Of a DNA stretch of 64,000 bases, positions 25,982 to 35,845 are shown in pieces. The notes below the pieces were generated by a model. That model had not been told where the DNA came from, did no database searches, and saw nothing but the letters and a program-made list of their open reading frames with translations. The stretch is taken from positions 1 through 64,000 of the forward strand of contig JASJDS010000097.1 in NCBI GenBank assembly GCA_030065055.1, given 5' to 3'. This stretch comes from Calothrix sp. MO_192.B10. GTDB taxonomy: Bacteria; Cyanobacteriota; Cyanobacteriia; Cyanobacteriales; Nostocaceae. The stretch's first letter is position 1; the number at the start of each line of letters is the position of its first letter. The translations under genes and the position numbers were made by a program.

Positions 25982-26449
25982 TTAATCTTCATTTTCCTGA
26001 TTAGAGTTTTCTATCTCACATTCTTGAAGAAGTTGATCTATAGTTTCAGGAAATTCGCCGTTTTCTACTTTTTTTGTAAAAACTTGATAGCAATCTTTTT
26101 TATCTCCTTCTTTACGAGGAAATCCTAACCACAGAATAATAATTATTTTTTCTTCTTTGAATGCTCGAAAAAATAATCTATATCTTTGAGGGAGTCCCAT
26201 TTTCTTGAGACGGCCGTACTTTTGTAAGGGTTTTTGTAAAGCAAAGTGCGAAGCGAAAGGGTCTTGAGTAATTTTTTCTTTAATCCCAATATTCAATGCT
26301 TTTAATAACTTGGCATCTGGGTGTTTAATAAATTCTTCTTGAGATAAATTATTTTTTAAAATATAAACTCTATTACGCAAATCTACCCATTGTTTATAAA
26401 ACAATGGGTAGAAAAAAATTTGCCATCCATTACGAGTGAATGAAGTCAT
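25982..26449 (-). CDS. Type II toxin, YhaV family
   Basis: 155 residues. The start NGWQIFFYPLFYKQWVDLRNRVY, the block HPDAKLLKALNIGIKEKITQDPF, and GLPQRYRLFFRAFKEEKIIIILWLGFPRKEGDKKDCYQVF match the YhaV/RelE-like ribonuclease toxins. Its ATG overlaps the antitoxin stop by one base (TAATG), giving the usual antitoxin-first bicistron on the minus strand. The C terminus is acidic and asparagine-rich. Expected to cleave RNA in the absence of its partner. Confidence 0.85.
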   Translation of the reverse strand: MTSFTRNGWQIFFYPLFYKQWVDLRNRVYILKNNLSQEEFIKHPDAKLLKALNIGIKEKITQDPFASHFALQKPLQKYGRLKKMGLPQRYRLFFRAFKEEKIIIILWLGFPRKEGDKKDCYQVFTKKVENGEFPETIDQLLQECEIENSNQENED

Positions 26450-26769
26450 TAATCTAGAATTACATCAGCAAGTAAATCATCCATTTCATCACTCATTTCA
26501 TTTGTATAAGGAACAAGTTGAGAAGGATTGTTCATAGCATCCTTCATCAAAAAGTCAAGAAAAAGGCTCATCATAATACCATCAGTATCATCAGTATCAT
26601 CAACATCATTAGTATTTAACCGAACTAAAAATGTGTTCTCAGATAATACTTCAATGAAACCTGAAGCATGAGCTAAATGAGGATAGTCCTTAGAGAATGC
26701 AGGAGGTAAGCAAAACCCATCTTGATTTCCTACTTTGGCATGAGTGATGGGATAATTTTTGACAGACAT
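26449..26769 (-). CDS. Cognate antitoxin, AbrB/PrlF-like
   Basis: 106 residues from ATG 26769, which has AAGGA eight bases upstream; a longer reading to 26817 is less likely. The N-terminal half (THAKVGNQDGFCLPPAFSKDYPHLAHASGFIEVLSENTFLVRL) resembles the swapped-hairpin AbrB fold used by antitoxins paired with YhaV toxins. The C-terminal half is acidic (DDTDDTD, MSDEMDDLLADV), suited to binding the basic toxin. It likely represses its own promoter. Confidence 0.75.
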   Translation of the reverse strand: MSVKNYPITHAKVGNQDGFCLPPAFSKDYPHLAHASGFIEVLSENTFLVRLNTNDVDDTDDTDGIMMSLFLDFLMKDAMNNPSQLVPYTNEMSDEMDDLLADVILD

Positions 26770-26941
26770 ATTATCAATCCTTAGCAGGAATTTATATTGA
26801 ATGCTTGGATAACACAAGTCTAGGGAGACTAAGTTATTTTTTCTTTATAATTAATTATTATAACATACAATTTCAAGATCACAAATTCCGCTAAAGGTGC
26901 ATGACGTACTATCAAAGTTTGTTGTTCACAAGAACTAATTA

Positions 26942-27154
26942 GGGCTTGCTAAAAAAGTCTTTGGGTGAGGGTAGGGAACTCTTAACAGGCAACAGGCAAC
27001 AGTTTCATCCCTGATTTTTTTCTATTCTTTTTAACAGAAAAAATGAACAATGCAAGGTTTTTAAATCTCAAACTCCTATTTCCTTGCACTTTCTCCGGAT
27101 AAAACAGCCTAAAAGTATTGATAAATCAATGTTTTATAGTTATTCAGCAGACTC
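26942..27154. mobile_element. 213-bp MITE with 6-bp target duplication (family A)
   Basis: Left GGGCTTGCTA, right CAGCAGACTC; flanked by TAATTA at 26936-26941 and 27155-27160. The interior aligns with 9469-9704, including the aacaggc heptamers and gcaaggtttttaaa...tatttccttgcact. The region between it and the antitoxin gene holds nothing else seen. Confidence 0.85.
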
Positions 27155-27315
27155 TAATTATAGCCTCAGCTGCTGCCAGCTTTTTACCTAAATCGCTGTC
27201 TGTGGGGCAATCAGGGGCTTGGGTATTTTGTTATTTATATATTTTCTCGTTTTCTGATATCATGTGTTGGGTTCCACTTTGTTACACCCAACCTACGAAG
27301 AATTGCGATCGCACT

Positions 27316-27900
27316 CATGACAGGTTGACGGATGATGGGATTACCCAATGGCATCCGGCATTTTTAGCGTTAGGGCGAACATTGGAAGAATGTGCAGCGA
27401 GGTATCGGGGATTTTGCAAAAAATATAAACTCTTAACTTGCACATTTTATAACCCTTATATAGCAAGGATTTTAGCCAAACAAGAATGCAGGTGCTAGTT
27501 TCATTCGTTGGGAGGGAATTTCATACTTTTGACTTTTGACTTTTGACTTCCCCTCCTGGGGTACTCACATCTTGCACCACAAAATTATTGAGAAAATTAG
27601 AGCCTGAAACCCTTATTTATCCGTAGGGTGGGCAATGCCCACCTTACCCTTATTGAGAAGGTGCAAGATATGTGTAAACCCAAACCCAAACCGGAGAAAC
27701 GTTACCACTGGGGAAGCAAGCTGCTACCAAAAGTAGTCAAGGGTAAAAGGAAAAAGAAAACTTCACCGGGACAAATGCGCCTTCCTTGGGATGATTGGGA
27801 AGTTGGTGTAGATTCGGAAGTCAGTGAAGTAGCCGAAAAGTTTGTCATGGCTAATTGCTATGACCCCAAAATAACAATGCAGTTCTTTAACGATGCTTGA
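27316..27900 (+). pseudogene. Broken Y1/IS200-like (REP-associated type) transposase
   Basis: Two pieces of what looks like one gene. The first (27316-27498) encodes LTDDGITQWHPAFLALGRTLEECAARYRGFCKKYK, a C-terminal motif of cyanobacterial IS200-like transposases, then runs to a stop. The second (ATG 27670-27900) encodes KPKPEKRYHWGSKLLPKV, SPGQMRLPWDDW and a closing helix, and by my recollection continues the same protein. The gap holds a heptamer tract and a 101-bp inverted-repeat element (27569-27669). The catalytic Tyr/HUH part is absent. The joint reading is inference. Confidence 0.6.
27569..27669. mobile_element. 101-bp inverted-repeat element (ATCTTGCACC ends)
   Basis: Perfect 10-bp ends ATCTTGCACC and GGTGCAAGAT, with an inner hairpin gtagggtgggcaatgcccacctta. 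A relative with the same left end and a TGCAAGAT right end lies at 33944-34088. It sits inside the broken transposase gene. Confidence 0.65.
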
Positions 27901-28069
27901 ATAAAAAGGTCAGGAATTTGATTAATTGTGACTTAATTTTGACTTTTGACTTTTGACTTTTGACTTCCGCGAAGCGGCGGGTATCGAATTCGCCAAAAGC
28001 CTATGAACTCGTAGAAATTTCTTTAGAAATAAATCTTTATAAAAAACTGAGACGCATTGCTGTTACAGT

Positions 28070-31051
28070 TTACAAGTCGCAGTGCGAGAAAAGATACGAA
28101 TATACTAAAGGATAAACATTGTATCCTTTTTTCCATTTGCCGATTTCCGCACCTATGCCAGGAAGTCCCCCAGGAAGTCGCCGAGTCATATAATAATCGT
28201 AACTCACGAAAGAGCCTCTACCACGCTGTCTGTAATTGTACCACCCTACTGCGTTAGCGAAACGTAAATAATTTTGGGTATCCGAGTCATTCCAATCCCC
28301 TGGTTTAACACCCAGTCTATTTCCTGTCTTAACCCAAATTTTCTTTTGGACGCTGAAACCAAAATGTCCTTTTGAATTTTTTACCCATAGCTTATCTATT
28401 CTTTTCAAGTCAGGACAGGAAAATTTCTCAAGCTGTGGGATATCAAGCCAACGTTCTTTTTCTCTATCAGCAATAAACAGCATAAGTCGCCAGGTTCTGA
28501 TGTCGGCTGCTCTCCAATCTGGCTTTTCCCTGTTCAAAAAGTTTTCTAGTTCAGCATAAAAGTGTTCTTTGAGAGAATTCCAAACCGATTGATTACTATT
28601 TGACTGTAACTTAAGTAATCCTCGATGAACTAATTCAATATCATTAGCTACAAGAATTTTATCCTTGACAAAAGGATTAGTCTCAGTAGGATGCTTTTTC
28701 AGAATTTCATATGCTTGCTGATAAGCTTTTATTGCTTGTTGTGGAGATTTTTCAGCGAGTAAATTACCTTCATTCCTTTTGACTAATACTTTAATTTGTA
28801 ATCCTTCATCAGAACTAATTTTATTTCCTTTGTTATTTAAATATTCCAGGCTTTCATTAATCTTTTTTTCCGCTTCACCTGGTTTTTTGAGCTTTTCATA
28901 TGCTTGGGATATAGAAGCCAATAACATAGCTTGTTTCAAGTTATGGTCTTTAACTCTAAAAGATAAACCAGCCTGCCTTAAAGCTTCATCTGAATCGGCG
29001 GTGAGATTTTCATTGCGTAACTCTCCGGCTAGTTTAGATAGTGCTTGAACGGTTTTAATTTCACTCTCTACCGAAGCAAACTGATTTTGTAAATTTTCTG
29101 CTTTTTCGGTAGCTTCATTAGCAATTCGTTGCGCTTGTCGAGCTTTTTTTTGCTCTATTTGAGCTTGTTGTTTTGCAGCTTCAGATTTTCGGTTAGCCTC
29201 ATCAGCAGTTTGTTGTGCTTGTAGTGCCTTCTTTTGTTCACTTTCAGCTTGTTTTTTTGATAATTGAGCATCTTGTTTAGCCGCCTTAGCAATTTGTTGT
29301 GCTAATTTAGCATTCTGTTGTTCAGTTTGAGCTTGTTGTTTTGCAGCTTCAGCTTTTCGGTTAGCCTCATCAGCAGTTTGTTGTGCTTGTAGTGCTTTCT
29401 TTTGTTCGGTTTCAGCTTGTTGTTTTGCTAGTTTAACTTCTTGCTTAGCCGCCTCAGCAGTTTGTTGTGCTAATTTAGCATTTTGTTGTTCAGTTTGAAC
29501 TTGTCTTCTTGCAGCCTCAGCATTTTTTTGTTCAGTTTGAACTTGTTGTTTTGCTAATTCAACTTCTTGCTTAGCATCATCAGCATTTTTTTGTGCTTTT
29601 AGTGCTTTCTCTCCTTGTATCGCTGCTAATCCTCCTAAACTTACTGCTCCCAATAAAGCTACAACTAAAACAACAGTCCCATTCCTAATCCGTCGTTTAG
29701 CTTTAACATTCGCCTCACTCAATACCTGATTTCTCTGTTCTGCTGCTTCCCTATCTTTCCTCTCCCTCTCTAATTCCGCTTCTTTATTCCTAACAGCTAT
29801 TTCCTTCTCTTTACTAGCTGCTAAAAACTGTTTATCTTGATAACTTAAATTCTTACCCTTCGCCCATTTCTCTGCACCTTCTAAAGCCTTTCCCCCCAAA
29901 AGTCGAGATTCATCACTATACCCAGAAGCAACCCAAGCACGAAAAGCTTCCGAGTAGGGACGTAAATTATTTAATTCATTCTCAACCCAATTGAGATTAA
30001 AAACTTCTTTATATATAGCGTTATAAACCCTTAACTTACCCTCTCGTCTTGCAACTAACCCAGAAAGTAGTAACTCACTTTGTTCAATGGTATCATCCCC
30101 TGTAATCGATGATTCTACTTCTGCACGCCAAATTTGCTGATACAACTCCAACAAATACCCCGCACGCTCCTCATTCCTTAAAATCCTAGAACTAATAGTA
30201 CGTAAATGTTCCGGTTCATCTTGAGATTCCCAATTTTCAATAACCCTTGATTTCACCACCTCTTCCACAGTACGCGGGTTTTCTTTCTCCGACTCCTCCA
30301 CCATAAATTGACACAACTTTTGCGTCAAAAACGGTTGTCCTCCCGTCCATGTTAATATTTCTGCCATCACCCCTTGGGAGTCACTAAACTTCCCTTCTAA
30401 ACCTCTGATTAACGGTTCAACTTCATCTAATTTAAACCCCACCAGAGAGATGGCTTTACCAATATTAAAAGGGGTGCGGTTTTTATCTTTAATTAAATTA
30501 CCGGGTGATGCCACTCCCAACAAACAGAATGTCAGGCGTTTATATTCGGGATTATCAACACGCTGATTATAACAAGCACGAATAAAGGCGAAAAAATCAT
30601 CCGTAGGGAAATTTAGGCTGATAACACTATCAATTTCATCAATAAAAATGACAATATTTTCTTGAATTTCAGCTAATAATATCTCTTCAATAAACTTCCG
30701 AAACCTTTTAACCAGTGTAAAATCACTTATTTCTGACCACCAATTGCCAAAATCTACATCCAACCCAAAACTATCAATCAAAGTATCAATTAAATCTGCA
30801 TACCATTGTTCTGGTGGTACATTTTGAATCCCTCCAGCCGAAAGGTCAATTGCTGCACACTCAACACCATCATTTCTTAATCGCTGCATTGTGCGTACAC
30901 GCAAACTAGACTTGCCACTTTGTCTAGAATTTAGTACATAACAAAACTTTCCCTCTTTTAGTCCTATATACAACTCCCTATCCGCTGCACGGGTGACGTA
31001 GGTACTAGCATTTTCAGGTAGACTTCCAGAATAAATGTATTGGTCAACCAT
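28070..31051 (-). CDS. AAA-like ATPase with coiled coil and C-terminal GUN4 domain
   Basis: 993 residues. The N-terminal AAA-like (AAA_35) ATPase domain spans about 1-380, with P-loop NSRQSGKSSL near residue 42 and acidic strand IVIFIDEIDSV. A membrane helix (about 455-478) follows a charged helix. Residues 480-650 are a long Gln/Lys/Ala-rich coiled coil with repeated AxxAKQQxxTEQxxA units. A TPR-like helical part comes next, then a GUN4 domain (about 840-985: WRAADIRTWRLMLFIAD, WLDIPQLEKFSCPDLKRIDKLWVKNSKGHFGFSVQ). GUN4 binds porphyrins in chelatase regulation, but such fusions are probably sensors. It follows the CHAT gene by seven bases, so they form an operon. Confidence 0.88.
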   Translation of the reverse strand: MVDQYIYSGSLPENASTYVTRAADRELYIGLKEGKFCYVLNSRQSGKSSLRVRTMQRLRNDGVECAAIDLSAGGIQNVPPEQWYADLIDTLIDSFGLDVDFGNWWSEISDFTLVKRFRKFIEEILLAEIQENIVIFIDEIDSVISLNFPTDDFFAFIRACYNQRVDNPEYKRLTFCLLGVASPGNLIKDKNRTPFNIGKAISLVGFKLDEVEPLIRGLEGKFSDSQGVMAEILTWTGGQPFLTQKLCQFMVEESEKENPRTVEEVVKSRVIENWESQDEPEHLRTISSRILRNEERAGYLLELYQQIWRAEVESSITGDDTIEQSELLLSGLVARREGKLRVYNAIYKEVFNLNWVENELNNLRPYSEAFRAWVASGYSDESRLLGGKALEGAEKWAKGKNLSYQDKQFLAASKEKEIAVRNKEAELERERKDREAAEQRNQVLSEANVKAKRRIRNGTVVLVVALLGAVSLGGLAAIQGEKALKAQKNADDAKQEVELAKQQVQTEQKNAEAARRQVQTEQQNAKLAQQTAEAAKQEVKLAKQQAETEQKKALQAQQTADEANRKAEAAKQQAQTEQQNAKLAQQIAKAAKQDAQLSKKQAESEQKKALQAQQTADEANRKSEAAKQQAQIEQKKARQAQRIANEATEKAENLQNQFASVESEIKTVQALSKLAGELRNENLTADSDEALRQAGLSFRVKDHNLKQAMLLASISQAYEKLKKPGEAEKKINESLEYLNNKGNKISSDEGLQIKVLVKRNEGNLLAEKSPQQAIKAYQQAYEILKKHPTETNPFVKDKILVANDIELVHRGLLKLQSNSNQSVWNSLKEHFYAELENFLNREKPDWRAADIRTWRLMLFIADREKERWLDIPQLEKFSCPDLKRIDKLWVKNSKGHFGFSVQKKIWVKTGNRLGVKPGDWNDSDTQNYLRFANAVGWYNYRQRGRGSFVSYDYYMTRRLPGGLPGIGAEIGKWKKGYNVYPLVYSYLFSHCDL

Positions 31052-31058
31052 GATTTAC

Positions 31059-33212
31059 CTACCCCAAACGCACGGAGAAATACTGGCGATATAAATCATA
31101 ACTGGGAACACAATCATTCCCAAACAATTTTACTAATCCTAAACTATGTAATTTGAATGCAACTTCAGCTTCCAAACGCACAGGTTCATTATTATTCACA
31201 ACTTGTTTGTACCCTGATTCTAACTGGGAATTATGTTGTAAATTCCACAATTGTTGTCGTAAATGATCGCTAAAAATACCCTGTTCTGTTGGTGCAAGCT
31301 GCAACAGTTCTTCTATGGTAGCTTGTTGAGTTTGCTGACTTTCTACAACCCTTAAGTTAAGTTGACTTTTGAGGTGAGAAATTGCTTGCTGCACTAAATA
31401 AGGATGTCCTCCTAAACTCCCCATTAACTCACTCAAACCTTGTTGTCCCAAAACACCATCTAATTTATACTGTTTGGCAAGAGCTTCTACTTGTTGCTGA
31501 TTAAATTCAGATAACTCAATTGGGATTCCCACATTAAACGGTGAGTGATTAATGTCTAACTCGGGATATTTTTCAGTGGAATAAACCACCACTAACCGCA
31601 GTTTCTTCCAAATCTTACCAATTCTATCCCCTGATTTGGCAGCTTCATACCAACTCCGCAGCAGCAAACAGAATTGGGGAAAAATATCTGGGTATGCAAA
31701 CAATCGCTCAAAATTATCTATAGCCAGAATTAAGGGATGTTCAGTAGCTGTTAATAAATACTTTTGAAAATAGCGAGTACAATTTTTGTTTAAACCATAA
31801 ATATCTTGCCAGTATTTATCTAATTGGGGTTCTCGTTCCAGACTATCAGTAACATCAACACACACCCACTGTAAAAATGTTTTTAAATTAGCAAGAATAT
31901 TAACCTCAGCCTGCTTTAAATCTAATTTTGCTGTTTGATAACCCTGCTGTCTACCATAGTCCAGTAACTTCTCCAATAGCAACGTTTTACCCATCTTCTG
32001 CGGTGCTTTAATGCGAATTAACGCACCGGGTTGTAAAATCTCCTGATAACATTTCTCTTCAATCGGGGGTCGTTCAATATATATATTTTTGTCTGATTTT
32101 GGTTTAACTTCTGGTTCTGTTTTTGCGTAAGGATTCTCATTTAAAGTTTTTTTTTCAGCATACAATTCACTCAAAATTATTCCATCAGATGCCCGCATAT
32201 AAAGTACTGGTGTGGCAAAATCCCGCCTATCAAGTCCCACTTCCATAGAAATAGCATTGCGGGTTGTCTGGATGGCTGCATCTACGGGGTAGCCTAACGC
32301 TAGGGTGCGGTAAAATTCATCTGCAAACAGCTTGGCGGTGTCATCAAATATAGAATATTGCATGGCGACTACTGCGGGTATTCCCCGACGCACTAAATTT
32401 GGTGCTGTACCTGCAAATACTTGGTTTGCAGACACCGTTGCACCACAACAGGAATTGAGAATAACTAACCCCAAACTATTGTTACCTAAAAAGAAGTTAG
32501 CAAACCTTTCATCATCTAAGAAATTAGCCTTGCCATCTCTATCTACCAGAGCAATGTAGCCTTTATTATCTTTAAATTCTCCGTGTCCAATGAAATGGAA
32601 CACATTGTAAGGCTTCTCCCGTAGCTTCTGGTTAATATTGCGAATAGTAGCATCTTGTAGCACATCTAACTCTATTTGACTTGCTTCTATGTATTTACCC
32701 AGTGCCGAGCGGATTAACTTCTCTTCCTCAGCAACATCCAGGTGGGCTAAGTTAGTAGGACTGGAAATAACTAGCAGGACTTTCAGGGGTAAACTGGCAG
32801 CTTTAATATCCCGTTTTTGCAGGGGAACATCAATATAGCGAGAGAGTACGGTTTTAATATTGTTTCCGAGAAAGGTGTTTGTTTGTTTGTCGTAGAGAAA
32901 TTCCCAGGGGAGAGCAGCTAACTGGGGAGATTCAAATATTAACCGCAAACGGATATTGTGATTATTTGCTTGTGCCCCTGCTATGGTTGCTTGGAATCGA
33001 GCGTTAATTTGGTTGGGGAAAAGTGCTTGGTATAGCTCGTAACCCAGCCCTTTGAGCAACTCACCATCCTTCACCTGATGCTCAATCAATCTTAGCGTCT
33101 GCTTGGTTCTGTCCATATCCAGGCGTAATTCACCGGAAATATCCCCTTGTTCCGAAGAAGCACGAATCCTTTGATTTTCGTTAACTAATATTTGAAAATC
33201 CTGGTAATTCAT
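31059..33212 (-). CDS. CHAT domain protease fused to AAA-like ATPase
   Basis: 717 residues from ATG 33212; a TTG at 33263 would add 17 residues, but lies in a duplicated non-coding block. The N-terminal CHAT (caspase-like) domain has His in FHFIGHGEF (about residue 210) and Cys in VILNSCCGA (about 255), both catalytic positions. The C-terminal half is an AAA-like ATPase (P-loop APQKMGKTLLLEKLL, Walker B-like LILAIDNFERLF). CHAT-STAND fusions are suspected cell-suicide or regulatory proteases. Paired with the ATPase-GUN4 gene downstream. Confidence 0.9.
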   Translation of the reverse strand: MNYQDFQILVNENQRIRASSEQGDISGELRLDMDRTKQTLRLIEHQVKDGELLKGLGYELYQALFPNQINARFQATIAGAQANNHNIRLRLIFESPQLAALPWEFLYDKQTNTFLGNNIKTVLSRYIDVPLQKRDIKAASLPLKVLLVISSPTNLAHLDVAEEEKLIRSALGKYIEASQIELDVLQDATIRNINQKLREKPYNVFHFIGHGEFKDNKGYIALVDRDGKANFLDDERFANFFLGNNSLGLVILNSCCGATVSANQVFAGTAPNLVRRGIPAVVAMQYSIFDDTAKLFADEFYRTLALGYPVDAAIQTTRNAISMEVGLDRRDFATPVLYMRASDGIILSELYAEKKTLNENPYAKTEPEVKPKSDKNIYIERPPIEEKCYQEILQPGALIRIKAPQKMGKTLLLEKLLDYGRQQGYQTAKLDLKQAEVNILANLKTFLQWVCVDVTDSLEREPQLDKYWQDIYGLNKNCTRYFQKYLLTATEHPLILAIDNFERLFAYPDIFPQFCLLLRSWYEAAKSGDRIGKIWKKLRLVVVYSTEKYPELDINHSPFNVGIPIELSEFNQQQVEALAKQYKLDGVLGQQGLSELMGSLGGHPYLVQQAISHLKSQLNLRVVESQQTQQATIEELLQLAPTEQGIFSDHLRQQLWNLQHNSQLESGYKQVVNNNEPVRLEAEVAFKLHSLGLVKLFGNDCVPSYDLYRQYFSVRLG

Positions 33213-33943
33213 TGGACTGAGATTTGGCAATGGCAATACTTTATCACCTACAGCTTGTAACAAGGAATTTCCGGGCTATAACTTACGTGCTGTAAAAAAT
33301 AATTCTACCACCCTATTGCAGTGTGCCCAATATAGCGCTACGCGCAAGTAATAAGTAATAAGCTTACTAATCAAGGGTTGTAGCTCTCAAAAATGTCCTA
33401 ACCTAGTCACGTAGCGCTATATATATGGGCATTGCAAACTTACAAACCAGAGTGGGCAAAGGTTTACGAGCCTTCCTATTATTTGGGATAAATGTTATGC
33501 CATTTTGAAAAAAGAATAGGACAGACAAGTAGGGGCACGGCATCAGAGTGATAATTTTATACACCAAAAGATTGTGGATGCCGTGCCCTTACGAATCATG
33601 TATGTGTCGCCAACATTCTAGAAGTGATATTTTCAAATTTATTGTAGTGGACTGACACGCCTAAAAATGTAGGTTGGGTTGAGCGGTAGGGAAACCCAAC
33701 AAAGCTTTACTGGTGTTGGGTTTCATTCTTCAACCCAACCTACACTTAATGCATCATTTTAACCTTGCCACGCCAGTAAGTTGCGAATTTATAAATCTAA
33801 ATTTGTGCCGTAACCCAACATTGTATGGAAATATTTATAGTGTTAATTTGAATCTTTGTATTGGGCATTTTGTTGTTTATATATTTTCTCTTTTTCTGAT
33901 ATCGTGTGTTGGGTTCCACTTTGTTACACCCAACCTACCTCAT
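33213..33943. repeat. Intergenic mosaic of duplicated segments
   Basis: Composite of (1) 33247-33440, a block matching 46911-47010; (2) a nested 85-bp element; (3) the tail of the dehydrogenase-like gene (33432-33491, encoding [19 protein letters not shown]) with its downstream hairpin element, matching 25466-25690; (4) a 75-bp GTAGGTTGGG palindrome (33669-33743); (5) a copy of the interior of 25679-25868 (33785-33937). No intact gene. Confidence 0.8.
33334..33418. mobile_element. 85-bp MITE with AGCGCTACG ends
   Basis: Ends AGCGCTACGCG and CACGTAGCGCT are inverted. The homologous block at 46911-47010 lacks it: AATAT-ATATGCGGGCATTG there reads as an unoccupied site. It also contains a taataag heptamer repeat. 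Confidence 0.8.
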
Positions 33944-34228
33944 ATCTTGCACCTGCACCCTATAAGGGTGAGGCTATACAATCAAAGCCTGCCTACGCAG
34001 GCTAATAAACCTGATTTCTCGTGTTATTGATAAAAATATATGTTTATTAATGACATAAAAAATCAGTATTAATACTTTGATGCAAGATGTCAGCTACGAA
34101 TCATGTTGATTTTTGCAGCTGTTGCTTTGTAACAACTGTCAACTGTCAACCGTCAACCGTCAACCGTCAACTATCAACTATCAACCACCAACCATTATCT
34201 CATCACCTAGCATTACTGAATCGGTGTT
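33944..34228. repeat. Inverted-repeat element and heptamer tract
   Basis: 33944-34088 is bounded by ATCTTGCACC and TGCAAGAT, as in 27569-27669. 34133-34194 is a heptamer tract (caaccgt, caactgt, caactat), an STRR of the type known from heterocystous cyanobacteria. No gene. Confidence 0.65.
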
Positions 34229-35845
34229 CTAGTAAATGCCACTCCATTCTCGGAGGAGCGGTAAAATAAGAGTTATGGGAGCTTGTTTTTCCACTGTAAC
34301 GCGGGCAGTCGCTGTGGTACCAGAGGAGACTTGCAAATTGGCTGGACCCTGGGAAGAAGACCACCTGTAGCCGCTAGGGGTAGAGGAGTCAGGCTGTAAT
34401 TGTGCCCGTACTTCGATTACGGGTCCAACCTCAGAGATCAAATCTTCTACTAATTCAGCATTGCCTACAAGAGTTGTAGCTCCCTCTTTAGTCATGGGAA
34501 AAGCTGAAACTTGGGTTACAGTGCCCACAATGCCGCCAAATCGCTCTCGACGTACTGTATCCGGTGTCACGTAAATTTCCATTCCTTGCTTAATTTTTTT
34601 GCCATCACTGACGGGAAAATAGATAATACCAACTATTGGTTTAGAATCATTTAATTGGATAGAACCAATGCGAGTTGCGGGGCTGAGAACTGAGCCGTTG
34701 CTAGCAGTAAGTTCGAGAATACAGCCGGCCAGAGGGCTTTCTATGGTTCTGTTGTCTTGATATTGTTTTGATAATTGGGCTATATTGTGCTTGACTTCCT
34801 GAATTTTATTTCTGCGTTGGCTAGAAGCTTCTAAATTTTGCTGTTGCAGTCTTTTTTGTTGAGTATTTAACTCTTGTGACTCAGCTTTTAACTGAGAAAT
34901 TGTACTGAGGTTTTCTCGATACTTTTGTTGAATTTCAGTTTCCTTGACATCAAGCTCTCTCACCTGTGCTTGATATTGGCTGATGGTACTGAGATTATCT
35001 AAATATTTTTGTTCGACTTCTGTTTCCTGAACATCTAACTGCTTCAAATCGGCTTCTAGCTTCAAGATATTCTGAATATTTTGTTGATATTCTTGTTCTG
35101 CTTGTAGAACCTGATCGCTAGAGATGGCTCCTTGCTTAGATAGCAATCGCCGCTTTTCAAATCTTTCTTTTAAGCTAGGAACTAGAGCATGAGCATCTTG
35201 GAGGTTTTTCTGTAGACTTTTTTTTTGCTCCTTAATTGCTTTAATTCCTTTATCTTTAAGGATCGGTGTCATTGCTTGAGCAGCCCGGAGTTTTTTTTGC
35301 AGACTAGCTCGTTCTTGTTTGATTGCTTCTATTCCTCGATCTTTAAGGACTGGACTCAAGGCTAGAGCATCTTGAAGACGTTGGCGCTTGCTGAGTTGCT
35401 GTTGCTTAATTGCCAAAGTTTCTAGATTGGTACGCTGTTTCTCAAGAGTGCTAGCCTCTTGTCCTTGGGACTGTAATTGTACCAATTTGTCCTTTTCTTG
35501 CTGTAGTTTTTGCCTAATATCTGAGGGGTCGATGGTTGCTAGTACATCTCCTTTTTTAACGCAATCTCCAACCTTAACAGGAAGATCTTTGAGTTGACCT
35601 TGAACGGGAGACTCAATCTTGACAACGCGACGGGGGCGAATTAGCACTCCTTTACTGTTAACATTAATGGGAATTTTGCCAAAAATGCTCCAGATTAGAG
35701 CGATCGCTACTAATCCTCCTAATGTTGCTAAAGGGAGCCAGTTCCGTCGGCTGACTACCTGCATTAACTGGTCTAGCTGTTCAGGAGAAGATAACCGTTC
35801 TACTGATTCTTGTCTAAAAATATTGCTTTTTCTTTTGGTTTCCAT
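34229..35845 (-). CDS. HlyD-family periplasmic adaptor (RiPP export)
   Basis: 538 residues. N-terminal cytoplasmic part, one membrane helix (about 36-54, LPLATLGGLVAIALIWSIFG), a lipoyl-like half (GVLIRPRRVVKIESPVQGQLKDLPVKVGDCVKKGDVL), a long coiled-coil hairpin (about 115-370) and the second lipoyl/barrel half (TIESPLAGCILELTASNGSVLS). It should bridge the inner-membrane ABC exporter to an outer-membrane channel. Last gene of the RiPP operon, about 470 bases after the second ABC transporter gene. No TolC gene is in the window. Confidence 0.9.
   Translation of the reverse strand: METKRKSNIFRQESVERLSSPEQLDQLMQVVSRRNWLPLATLGGLVAIALIWSIFGKIPINVNSKGVLIRPRRVVKIESPVQGQLKDLPVKVGDCVKKGDVLATIDPSDIRQKLQQEKDKLVQLQSQGQEASTLEKQRTNLETLAIKQQQLSKRQRLQDALALSPVLKDRGIEAIKQERASLQKKLRAAQAMTPILKDKGIKAIKEQKKSLQKNLQDAHALVPSLKERFEKRRLLSKQGAISSDQVLQAEQEYQQNIQNILKLEADLKQLDVQETEVEQKYLDNLSTISQYQAQVRELDVKETEIQQKYRENLSTISQLKAESQELNTQQKRLQQQNLEASSQRRNKIQEVKHNIAQLSKQYQDNRTIESPLAGCILELTASNGSVLSPATRIGSIQLNDSKPIVGIIYFPVSDGKKIKQGMEIYVTPDTVRRERFGGIVGTVTQVSAFPMTKEGATTLVGNAELVEDLISEVGPVIEVRAQLQPDSSTPSGYRWSSSQGPANLQVSSGTTATARVTVEKQAPITLILPLLREWSGIY

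Noticed and set aside
28070-31051. Role of the GUN4-containing protein in chlorophyll synthesis
   Set aside because: The large ATPase and coiled-coil fusion and the CHAT partner point to signalling; the genuine Gun4 is a small separate protein.
31059-33212. CHAT protein as HetF
   Set aside because: HetF has a different architecture; here the CHAT domain is fused to an AAA-like ATPase.
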